Positions 1 through 5,526 of a stretch of 5,526 bases of DNA are shown here, piece after piece; positions within the stretch are counted from its first letter, which is position 1; each line of letters starts with the position of its first letter. The position numbers and the translations under genes are program-made. The stretch covers positions 1-5,526 of the forward strand of contig CAYOBW010000399.1 in assembly GCA_964402115.1 (NCBI GenBank). Direction: 5' to 3'. Source of the DNA: CAYOBW01 sp964402115 (GTDB taxonomy: Bacteria; Verrucomicrobiota; Kiritimatiellia; UBA8416; CAYOBW01). The notes beneath the pieces were generated by a model. It saw only the letters and a list, made by a program, of their open reading frames with translations, had not been told where the DNA came from and made no database searches.

Positions 1-239
1 TGTTCGTCGAGAGCGGTGTTGACGGATGGATCGGGATGAACACCTCCGTGCTGCGTACGGCCTTCGACAAGCTGGCTGGCTGCGCCGTAACCCGCGATTG
101 CGCGCCCCCGAGGCGCCGTTCTCCTCTGCCGGAAGTCCTCAACCGCCAGGCAGACCGCAATCAGAGCGCAAGTGGATGCCGCATGTTGCTTGCAACCGTA
201 TTCGTGAAAGGCGGGACGGAAGCCCATCGTCCTCAGTGA
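1..239 (+). pseudogene. Possible 3' remnant of an upstream gene, open at the left edge
   Basis: The frame starting at base 3 is open from the window edge to a TGA at 237-239. Its first ~26 residues (FVESGVDGWIGMNT, then SVLRTAFDKLAG) read like ordinary protein with mostly G or C in third codon positions. After about base 80 the composition collapses into a Cys/Arg/Pro-rich string and the codon preference disappears. This suggests the C-terminal end of a gene whose normal stop was lost, or a decayed gene. An internal ATG at 36 has no good ribosome-binding site, so a complete 67-aa gene is unlikely. I do not recognise the family. Chance openness in GC-rich DNA remains a real alternative. Confidence 0.2.
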
Positions 240-358
240 GCGAAGCGAACGGTCCTCGTCCTCGAAGTCCGGCGGTGGAAGACTTGGTCCGCACGAGGTC
301 GTTTCAGGAGCATCCCGTTCGCGACGGCTCGACGGTGTCTCGCCCTCCAAATCGGCCG

Positions 359-373
359 GCAAGCACGGCTTGC
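359..373. promoter_or_regulatory. 15-bp dyad, possible operator
   Basis: GCAAGC and GCTTGC form a perfect 6-bp inverted repeat around the centre ACG. It lies about 45 bp upstream of the proposed -35 element of the GH2 gene. As RNA it could form a small hairpin, but no T-run follows, so it is a poor terminator for an upstream gene. A binding site for a regulator is possible but unproven. Confidence 0.25.
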
Positions 374-388
374 GGAAACATCCGGAAG

Positions 389-403
389 GCGGCGGACCGC
401 CGC
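389..403. promoter_or_regulatory. 15-bp perfect palindrome upstream of the GH2 promoter, possible operator
   Basis: GCGGCGG and CCGCCGC are perfect reverse complements flanking a single central A at 396. The site ends 7 bp before the proposed -35 hexamer, where an activator or repressor could bind. Its centre is exactly 30 bp (about three helical turns) from that of the dyad at 359-373, although the two half-sites differ in sequence. GC-rich DNA produces such palindromes by chance more often than AT-rich DNA does, so confidence is moderate at best. Confidence 0.3.
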
Positions 404-410
404 GCCGCTG

Positions 411-439
411 TTGCCCTTTCCAGCCTGCCTTGCTATGGT
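411..439 (+). promoter_or_regulatory. Predicted sigma70-like extended -10 promoter of the GH2 gene
   Basis: TTGCCC at 411-416 matches the -35 consensus at 4 of 6 bases. A 17-bp spacer separates it from TATGGT at 434-439, which matches the -10 consensus at 4 of 6. A TG at 431-432, one base before the -10 hexamer, gives the extended -10 form. Transcription would start near 445-447 and leave a short leader of about 20 nt containing only the ribosome-binding site. This is a sequence match only. Confidence 0.4.
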
Positions 440-450
440 CCGCAACACCC

Positions 451-457
451 AAGGAGG
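451..457 (+). promoter_or_regulatory. Shine-Dalgarno sequence that fixes the GH2 start
   Basis: AAGGAGG is a near-perfect complement to the 16S rRNA 3' end and lies 7 nt before the ATG at 465. It decides the start. The frame stays open further upstream to a TTG at 411, but that start would add 18 residues ahead of a good signal peptide and would lie inside the proposed promoter. Confidence 0.85.
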
Positions 458-464
458 GCTCGAC

Positions 465-3400
465 ATGGCGTACCGAAACCTGAGCATGGCCTTCTCGCTT
501 CTCGCTGCCACCACGCTCCACGCCCAGCAAACGGCCCAGTCGCTGGCGGGCGACTGGCGCTTCCGCTGCGACGAACAAAAATCCGGGGTCGGGCAGAAGT
601 GGTACGCGGCGCCGCTGGATGGCACGCAGACCATCCGTTGGCCCGGCACCATGGACGACGCGGGGCTGGGGCCGAAGAACACGAAGCCGCCGACGCTCGC
701 GGGACCCTACCGGCTTTACGACTACGCCGGGCCCGCCTGGTACCAGCGCGAGATCGAGATCCCGGAGGCGTGGCGGGGGCAGCGGGTAACGCTGTTCCTG
801 GAGCGCTGCCGGTGGGTCACGACCGCCTGGCTGGATGACCGGCTGATCGGCACACAGGACAGCCTGATCGCGCCCCACGTGCACGACATCGGCGTGGGCG
901 TCGCCCCGGGCAAACACCGGCTGACTCTCTGCGTGGACAACACCGTCAAGCTCGACCTGGGCCGTTTCGTGTCGGCGCTGTTCGGCGGCACGTGGGGCAA
1001 CATGAACGGTGTAATCGGCCGCATCGAATTGGCCGCCACGCCCCCGGTGTGGCTCGCCGATCTGCAAGTGTATCCAGACGCGGCGGGGCGGGCGGCCACC
1101 GTGCGCGCAAGGATCGGCAACGCGACGGGGCAGGCCGGCGCCGGACGTTTCCAGGTGACGGGTGTCCGGTGGCAGGACGGGAAACAGACGCCGGCGACAC
1201 TGGCCGACATGGCGGCGCATTGGGACGCGCAGGGCGGGGCCGTCGAGGCCCGGATCGAGCTGGGGCCGGAGGCGCCGCTGTGGGACGAGTGCGAGCCCCG
1301 GCTGCACACCGTCGAGGCGCGCCTGAAACCCGAAGCGCCGGGCCTGGACCCACACGGATGCCGCGCCCGTTTCGGCCTCCGGGACTTCGGCGCGCGCGGC
1401 ACGCAGCTCACGCTGAACGGCCGGCCCGTGTACCTGCGCGGGACGTTGGAGTGCTCGGTGTTTCCCCTGACCGGCTACCCGCCGATGGAGCCCGCGGCCT
1501 GGCAGCGGATCTACCGGATCATGAAGTCATACGGATTGAACCACATCCGTTTCCACTCGTGGTGCCCGCCGGACGCCGCCTTCGCGGCCGCGGACATGGA
1601 GGGTATTATCGTGCAGGCGGAGGGACCGATGGCCAACGTATCCGCCGGATCCGCCCCGCCGCGGGACGCGTTCATCGAGGCGGAGTACAAGCGGATCGTG
1701 GACGCCTACGGCAACCACCCGTCGTTCTGCCTCATGGCGCTGGGCAACGAATTCGGCGGCAAGGACGACGTGCTGACGCGCTGGGTGGGGATGCTGAAGG
1801 AGCGCGACCCGCGCCGCCTCTACACCTCGGCGTCGAACAACCGGCAAGTGACGGCCAACCGCGGATTCACGGTCACCCCGGCGGGGCGGGGGATCCCCGC
1901 GCCCTCCACGCAGCGCGATCTGCGCGACGTCGTGGCCGGCGATCCGCGCCCGATGATCGGGCACGAAATCGGGCAGTGGATGTACTTCCCGGATTTCAAC
2001 GAGATCAGGAAGTACTCCGGGGTGATGGCGGCGAAGCACTTCGAGATGATCCGCGACGACCTGGAGAAGAAGAACCTGCTGGACCTGGCCCCGCAGTACG
2101 TGCAGGCCAGCGGCAAACTGGCGACGCTGCTCTACAAGGAGGAGATCGAGGTCCTGCTGCGCACGCCGGGCTACGGCGGATTCCAGCTGCTGGATCTGCA
2201 CGATTACCCCACGCAGGGCACCGCGTTGATCGGGCCGCTGGATGCGTTCTGGGACTCCAAGGGCTTCATCTCGCCGGAGGCTTTCCGCCGTTTCTGCGGG
2301 CCGACCGTGCCCTTGCTCCGCCTGCCGAAGCGGACCTACGCGGTCGGCGAATCGGTCACCGGCAGCGTGGAGATCGCCCACTTCGGCCCGGCTGGCCTCA
2401 AGGGGGTGCAGCCGCGCTGGCAGGTCAGCGATGAGCAGGGGCGCGCGATCGCCTCCGGCAAGCTGCCGGCGCTGGAGCTGCCGACCGGGAAGCTCTCCCC
2501 CGTCGGCGTGATCGGCGCGCCGCTCGCGAAGGCGGTTGCGCCGTGCAAGCTGACCGTGACGGTCTCGCTTGAAGGCACTCCCTTTGCGAACGACTGGGAG
2601 ATCTGGGTTTATCCGGATGAATCCGCGCCGCAGCCTCCCGCGGCTATCGCCGTGTGCCGCTCATGGCCAGAGGCCAGGGCGGCGCTGGCGGGGGGGCAGA
2701 GCGTCCTGCTGTTCCCGTCGAAGCGCGATTTGAGCAAGTCGTTCGCGGGCCGCCTGCTGCCGGTGTTCTGGAGCCCCGTCTGGTTCCCGTCGCAGAAGCC
2801 GAACACGATGGGGATCCTCTGCGACCCCGGACAGCCGGTCTTCGCGCAGTTTCCCACGGAGTCCCACGGCAACTGGCAGTGGTGGGACGTGCTGCAGGCC
2901 TCGCGCAGCGTCATCCTCGACGACACCCCCGCCGGCTTCCGCCCGCTGGTCCAGGTCATCGACAACTTCCAGCGGAACCACAAGCTGGCGAACCTGTTCG
3001 AGGCACGCGTGGGGCCGGGCCGGCTGCTGGTCTGCGCGATCGACCTGGAGCAGAAGCCCGGCGGAAGTCCGGCCCTGCGGCAGTTTGCGAAAAGCGTCTA
3101 CGCCTACCTCGCGTCCGGGACGTTCGCGCCGCGCCAGTCGCTGGATGCCGCGACGCTCGACCGGGTGTTCGTTCCTCCGGCGGTGGACAGCGCGCTCGTC
3201 AAACTCGGTGCGAAGGTGTTGCGCGCCGATAGCGAGGCACCCGATTACCCCGCCGCGCAGGCGCTCGACGGCGACCGGGACACGATCTGGCACACGGCCT
3301 GGGATCCGGCGCCCGCCCCCCTGCCGCACGAGCTGGTGGTCGACCTTGGCCGCCCCGTCGAGTTGCGCGGCGTGACGTACCTGCCGCGGCAGGACATGGC

Positions 3401-3617
3401 CAACGGCCGGATCGGCCGGCTCGAAGTCTACTGCGGCGAGACGCCGGGCGCCTGGGGTCAACCCGTCGCCCGCGCCGACTTCAAGAGCGGCGAAGCCCTG
3501 CAGCGGGTGGACTTCAAGGCCGCGGTCCGGGCGCGCTACGTGAAGTTCGTGGCCGCCTCGGAAGTCAAGGGCCAGGCCTTCACCTCCGTCGCGGAATTCG
3601 ACGTGCTTACCCCGTGA
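465..3617 (+). CDS. Secreted glycoside hydrolase family 2 protein with C-terminal F5/8 type C domain
   Basis: This is a 1050-aa exported GH2 enzyme of the beta-galactosidase/beta-glucuronidase-like group, expected to hydrolyse beta-linked sugars in the periplasm or outside the cell. Residues 1-20 look like a signal peptide, with cleavage likely after LHA20. A GH2 sugar-binding jelly roll follows (~25-192), then an immunoglobulin-like domain (~195-305) and a TIM barrel (~310-600). E429 in ALGNEF is the expected acid/base, and E501 in GHEIGQW the expected nucleophile; their 72-residue spacing suits GH2. Next come a beta-sandwich (~612-715), an unusual alpha/beta region (~722-885, containing GNWQWWD) that resembles a non-catalytic glutamine-amidotransferase-like fold, and an F5/8 type C (CBM32-like) domain (~912-1048, with AAQALDGDRDTIWHT) that probably binds glycan. 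The start is set by AAGGAGG and the signal peptide. Substrate cannot be read from sequence; the neighbouring sulfatase suggests a sulfated polysaccharide. The gene converges on the sulfatase and appears intact. Confidence 0.93.
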   Translation: MAYRNLSMAFSLLAATTLHAQQTAQSLAGDWRFRCDEQKSGVGQKWYAAPLDGTQTIRWPGTMDDAGLGPKNTKPPTLAGPYRLYDYAGPAWYQREIEIPEAWRGQRVTLFLERCRWVTTAWLDDRLIGTQDSLIAPHVHDIGVGVAPGKHRLTLCVDNTVKLDLGRFVSALFGGTWGNMNGVIGRIELAATPPVWLADLQVYPDAAGRAATVRARIGNATGQAGAGRFQVTGVRWQDGKQTPATLADMAAHWDAQGGAVEARIELGPEAPLWDECEPRLHTVEARLKPEAPGLDPHGCRARFGLRDFGARGTQLTLNGRPVYLRGTLECSVFPLTGYPPMEPAAWQRIYRIMKSYGLNHIRFHSWCPPDAAFAAADMEGIIVQAEGPMANVSAGSAPPRDAFIEAEYKRIVDAYGNHPSFCLMALGNEFGGKDDVLTRWVGMLKERDPRRLYTSASNNRQVTANRGFTVTPAGRGIPAPSTQRDLRDVVAGDPRPMIGHEIGQWMYFPDFNEIRKYSGVMAAKHFEMIRDDLEKKNLLDLAPQYVQASGKLATLLYKEEIEVLLRTPGYGGFQLLDLHDYPTQGTALIGPLDAFWDSKGFISPEAFRRFCGPTVPLLRLPKRTYAVGESVTGSVEIAHFGPAGLKGVQPRWQVSDEQGRAIASGKLPALELPTGKLSPVGVIGAPLAKAVAPCKLTVTVSLEGTPFANDWEIWVYPDESAPQPPAAIAVCRSWPEARAALAGGQSVLLFPSKRDLSKSFAGRLLPVFWSPVWFPSQKPNTMGILCDPGQPVFAQFPTESHGNWQWWDVLQASRSVILDDTPAGFRPLVQVIDNFQRNHKLANLFEARVGPGRLLVCAIDLEQKPGGSPALRQFAKSVYAYLASGTFAPRQSLDAATLDRVFVPPAVDSALVKLGAKVLRADSEAPDYPAAQALDGDRDTIWHTAWDPAPAPLPHELVVDLGRPVELRGVTYLPRQDMANGRIGRLEVYCGETPGAWGQPVARADFKSGEALQRVDFKAAVRARYVKFVAASEVKGQAFTSVAEFDVLTP

Positions 3618-3780
3618 AGGAAGATGATGCTCATCGGGCGCCCTGCGGCCTACTACTCCACCCCGGTCACGAAGACCCACGACAACAAGCCGGTCGCGAC
3701 GCCGGCCGTGCCGCGGTGGTTCAAGGGCTTCCCGGCGGACGGCTGGGTCCGGGTGACCTCGGGCGAAGCGATGGCTGGCC
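3618..3780 (+). pseudogene. Coding-like segment in frame after the GH2 stop, unknown origin
   Basis: After the GH2 TGA the same frame continues open with strong codon bias. From the ATG at 3624 to about 3780, nearly every codon ends in G or C, with three exceptions in roughly 54 codons. The translation looks protein-like (GRPAAYYSTPVTKTHDNKP near its start, DGWVRVTSGEAMAG near its end). The bias then stops abruptly at AT-richer sequence and no nearby stop closes the frame. AAGGAAG at 3617-3623 abuts the first ATG, too close for good initiation. An antisense frame is also plausible: it reads leftward to a TAG at 3653-3655 and ends GLLSWVFVTGVE. I do not recognise either reading. It may be a gene or mobile-element fragment, or a structured non-coding element, so the strand is uncertain. 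Confidence 0.3.
3662..3763. repeat. Long-range imperfect inverted repeat in the intergenic region
   Basis: GGTCAC at 3665-3670 pairs with GTGACC at 3753-3758. Inside it, after a symmetric 4-by-4 internal loop, ACCC at 3675-3678 pairs with GGGT at 3745-3748. Outside, CCC at 3662-3664 can pair with GGG at 3761-3763 across a 2-nt bulge. Between the arms, GCCGG and CCGGC (near 3689-3706) can form a further short hairpin. The arms would enclose a folded RNA of about 100 nt. The stems are short and interrupted, so the structure is only suggestive. Confidence 0.25.
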
Positions 3781-3813
3781 TCTTCAATCGTATATTATGG
3801 CGAATGACATGGG

Positions 3814-3842
3814 AGAAATGGAAGCGGGCTGCTTCCGTTTCT
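3814..3842. terminator. Hairpin between convergent genes, likely bidirectional terminator
   Basis: AGAAATGGAAGC (3814-3825) and GCTTCCGTTTCT (3831-3842) form a 12-bp stem with one U-G wobble around a 5-nt loop. Read rightward, the descending arm ends GTTTCT; read leftward it ends ATTTCTCCC, so each side has a short U-rich tail but no long U-run. The stem begins 11 nt past the sulfatase stop and lies ~200 nt past the GH2 stop, the position expected of a shared terminator for two converging genes. The weak U-tracts leave room for Rho-dependent termination or a stabilising 3' hairpin. Confidence 0.65.
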
Positions 3843-3853
3843 AGGGTGAGCCT

Positions 3854-5401
3854 TCACGGACCCGGCGCCGTGCGGGCTTTGGCGCGGCAGGCGGCCAGCA
3901 GCGCCTTGAGCCGGGCGGCGACTTCGGGGTGCTCGCGGATGACGTTCCGGGTCTGGGCTGGATCCGCGGCCAGATCGTAAAGCTGGGCGTCGGGCGCGCC
4001 GGGCCTGAGCCGGCCATCCTCGACATCGCTGTTCGCTTCGCCGGCGAATTTGAGGGCAGCGGGGCCGCCGAGCGTGTGATCGCCGGGCCGGGTCGCCGCG
4101 AATCCGCCGCCCCCCTGCGCGCCGATGTAAACCCAGTTCCCCTGCCGGATCGCGAGATGCTCCTGCTTGCTGGGCGCCAGCACAACGTGGTCGCGCAGCG
4201 GCTTGTCCGGCGTGCCGGTGAGGGCGGGCAGGACGTTGAAGCTGTCGGGGCCATCGGCCGCGGCAAGCGTCGCGCCGGTCAGCGCGGCCACCGTGGCGAG
4301 GGCGTCGACGTGGCAGATGAGCTGGCCGGAGACGGAGCCCGCCGGGATGCGGCCGGGCCAGCGCGCGATGAAGGGCACGCGATGGCCGCCCTCCCACGCA
4401 TCGAATTTGAAGCCGAGCAGGTTGCCGTTGAGACGATGTCCGGCCTGCCACGCCTCCTGCCCGGTACGGTTGAGCATGCCGCCATTGTCGCTGGTGAAGA
4501 CGACCAGCGTTTGCCCGTCCAGCCCGAGTTCATCCAGCGTGCGCAAGACCTCGCCCACCATCCAATCCAGCTCGTGGATGTAATCGCCGTAGCGCCCGCA
4601 CGCGCTGGTGTCCTTGAAGCGCGCGGCCGGCGTGAACGGATGATGGATGTGCGGCGTGGAGAAGTAGAGGAAGAACGGCTTGTCCTTGTTCGCGCGCAGC
4701 CACGCGGTCGCCTTCTCCGCCAGCGTCGTGCCGAGCTCCTCGTCGCGGTACAGGGCGTGCGCGGCCTTCCCGCCCGAGATGGCGGGCGCGAGCATCTTCT
4801 CCGGGAACCGCTGCGTCGGCGGCACGCCGCCGTACACGAGCGGATCGGCCGGGTCCAGTCCGACCACGCGTCGGTCCTCCACCCACACGAACGGCGGATG
4901 GCTGCTCACGACGGGCAGCCCGAAGTAGTGATCGAAACCCAGCTCCAGCGGGCCGGGCTTGAGCTCGGCGTTCCAGTCCGGCCGCGGTGCGCTGCCGAAG
5001 CCGAGATGCCATTTGCCGAAGCAGGCCGTCGCGTAGCCCTGGCGTTTCAGCAGGCTGGCAACGGTCGTCCGCGAGGGCTCGATGACGAGTGGGCTGGCGT
5101 TCATGATCGGCCCCCACAGGTTCCTGCGGAACGGGTAGGCGCCCGTCAGCAGCGCGTAACGCGACGGCGTGCAGACGGCCGAAGCCGCATGCGCGTCCGT
5201 GAAGCGCCGACCCTCGCGGGCAAGCCGGTCCATGTGCGGCGTCTTCACCTTCGTCGCCCCGTAGCAGCCGACGTCGCCGTAGCCGAGGTCGTCCGCGAGG
5301 ATGAAGACGATGTTGGGCTGCCTGGCGGGCGCCTCGGCGGCGTCCGTCAGTGCCAACGGCGCCGCCAGCAATAGCAGCGAGAGCGTAGATGTGCGTTTCA
5401 T
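3854..5401 (-). CDS. Exported formylglycine-dependent sulfatase (S1 family, arylsulfatase A / GALNS-like)
   Basis: This 515-aa protein should hydrolyse sulfate esters, probably on a polysaccharide or its fragments, in the periplasm or outside the cell. Residues 1-24 form a signal peptide (KR, then a Leu/Ala-rich core, cleavage likely after AEA24). The sulfatase active site is complete: D37-D38 in ILADDLG bind calcium; C77 in CTPSR81 is the cysteine converted to formylglycine; K130 and H132 lie in GKWHLG; H253 in TPHIHHP; D305-N306 in TSDNGG; and K332 lies five residues before E337 in AWEGG. The C-terminal subdomain has the usual IRQGNWVYI and QLYDLAADP motifs. Length is normal for the family and there is no frameshift. 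The ATG at 5401 is preferred because the signal peptide begins there, although its Shine-Dalgarno is weak (GAAG abuts the start; a GAGG lies ~13 nt upstream). A maturase must be encoded elsewhere. The specific sulfated sugar cannot be deduced. Confidence 0.94.
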   Translation of the reverse strand: MKRTSTLSLLLLAAPLALTDAAEAPARQPNIVFILADDLGYGDVGCYGATKVKTPHMDRLAREGRRFTDAHAASAVCTPSRYALLTGAYPFRRNLWGPIMNASPLVIEPSRTTVASLLKRQGYATACFGKWHLGFGSAPRPDWNAELKPGPLELGFDHYFGLPVVSSHPPFVWVEDRRVVGLDPADPLVYGGVPPTQRFPEKMLAPAISGGKAAHALYRDEELGTTLAEKATAWLRANKDKPFFLYFSTPHIHHPFTPAARFKDTSACGRYGDYIHELDWMVGEVLRTLDELGLDGQTLVVFTSDNGGMLNRTGQEAWQAGHRLNGNLLGFKFDAWEGGHRVPFIARWPGRIPAGSVSGQLICHVDALATVAALTGATLAAADGPDSFNVLPALTGTPDKPLRDHVVLAPSKQEHLAIRQGNWVYIGAQGGGGFAATRPGDHTLGGPAALKFAGEANSDVEDGRLRPGAPDAQLYDLAADPAQTRNVIREHPEVAARLKALLAACRAKARTAPGP

Positions 5402-5429
5402 CTTCGGGACACAACCTCACTGGCCGCAG

Positions 5430-5526
5430 AGCCAAGGCCCCAATCGCCCGCGGCTCAACTGTGACCGGGAGTGTACGCGAGTCGGCACAGCCCCCGCAAC
5501 CCTCCAGACGGGAGAGATCAGCTTTG
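5430..5526 (+). ncRNA. Possible cobalamin riboswitch, 5' half, truncated by the window end
   Basis: On the plus strand, GGGAG (5467-5471), then GCGAGTC (5477-5483), then CACAG and GCCCCCGCAAC (5490-5500), then CGGGAGAG (5509-5516) follow in the order of the conserved 5' blocks of cobalamin riboswitches (roughly GGGAA, GGUG-AAUCC, GCUGCCCCCGCAACUGU, GCGGAGAG). GUGU (5471-5474) and GGCAC (5484-5488) can pair around the second block. Differences are a missing CUGUAA box after the GCAAC and an insertion of about 3 nt. The diagnostic 3' half, including the B12 box, would lie beyond the window, so this cannot be confirmed here. It would control a plus-strand gene to the right, divergent from the sulfatase. 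The left boundary is approximate. Confidence 0.4.

Larger units (their letters stand above)
240..410. other. Non-coding upstream region of the GH2 gene
   Basis: I see no supportable gene here on either strand. Open frames cross it only because GC-rich DNA has few stops, and their translations are low-complexity Arg/Pro/Ser-rich. With the weak remnant at 1-239 it makes up the 464-bp stretch before the first solid gene. Its notable content is two dyad-symmetric sequences close to the promoter, listed separately. No tRNA or rRNA features are visible. Confidence 0.55.

Noticed and set aside
411..464. 18-residue N-terminal extension of the GH2 from a TTG at 411
   Set aside because: The ATG at 465 has an ideal AAGGAGG and begins a proper signal peptide; the extension overlaps the proposed promoter.
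26..838. 270-aa plus-strand open frame
   Set aside because: It overlaps the start of the GH2 gene in another frame, its translation is Arg/Pro/Gly-rich without domains, and its openness is explained by GC-rich sequence.
992..2434. 480-aa open frame inside the GH2 gene
   Set aside because: Out-of-frame shadow with extreme Arg/Ala/Gly content; the GH2 frame holds the conserved residues.
3614..3844. 76-aa open frame beginning with a GTG at the GH2 stop
   Set aside because: Its third positions lack codon bias and it ends inside the hairpin at 3814-3842, so it is not a credible gene.
3929..5374. 481-aa plus-strand open frame opposite the sulfatase
   Set aside because: It is an antisense shadow of a gene with every catalytic motif intact; the translation is Arg/Gly/Val-rich and has no recognisable motif.
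5470..5499. Possible minus-strand sulfatase promoter (TTGCGG, 18-bp spacer, TACACT)
   Set aside because: Only 3/6 and 4/6 matches, and it lies within the riboswitch-like block on the other strand; too weak to annotate.
1..5526. CRISPR arrays, insertion-sequence ends, tRNA or rRNA genes
   Set aside because: Looked for by eye on both strands; no regularly spaced repeats, no transposase motifs and no tRNA-like cloverleaf were seen.

Overview
The window is GC-rich bacterial DNA (high G/C at third codon positions in both main genes) from an organism that degrades sulfated polysaccharides. It carries two large secreted enzymes: a plus-strand glycoside hydrolase of family 2 (GH2) and, facing it, a minus-strand formylglycine-type sulfatase. 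A multi-domain GH2 with a C-terminal F5/8 type C domain, next to an exported CTPSR sulfatase, fits the PVC group (Kiritimatiellota, Verrucomicrobiota, Lentisphaerota or Planctomycetota) best, with Bacteroidota as the alternative. That placement is inference from gene style; there is no phylogenetic marker in the window.

Layout. Bases 1-464 hold no convincing complete gene. They contain an open frame entering from the left edge that looks protein-like for about 26 codons, two 15-bp dyads whose centres lie 30 bp apart, a plausible extended -10 promoter and a strong ribosome-binding site. The GH2 gene runs 465-3617 (1050 aa). Bases 3618-3853 lie between the two stop codons. The first ~160 bases there have coding-like codon use in the GH2 frame past its stop, plus a long-range inverted repeat. 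The stretch then turns AT-richer and ends in a 12-bp hairpin that probably terminates transcription from both sides. The sulfatase occupies 5401-3854 on the minus strand (515 aa). The last ~100 bases, upstream of the sulfatase, contain on the plus strand a block resembling the 5' half of a cobalamin riboswitch, cut off by the window end.

How the genes work together. Both proteins carry export signals, so they should act in the periplasm or outside the cell. The simplest model is that the sulfatase removes sulfate esters from a glycan and the GH2 cleaves exposed beta-linked sugars, with the F5/8 domain holding the enzyme to carbohydrate. Because the genes converge, they are separate transcription units, so shared regulation is not shown. 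The formylglycine-generating enzyme the sulfatase needs is not in this window. The putative riboswitch would belong to a gene to the right and is probably unrelated to the sugar-degrading pair.
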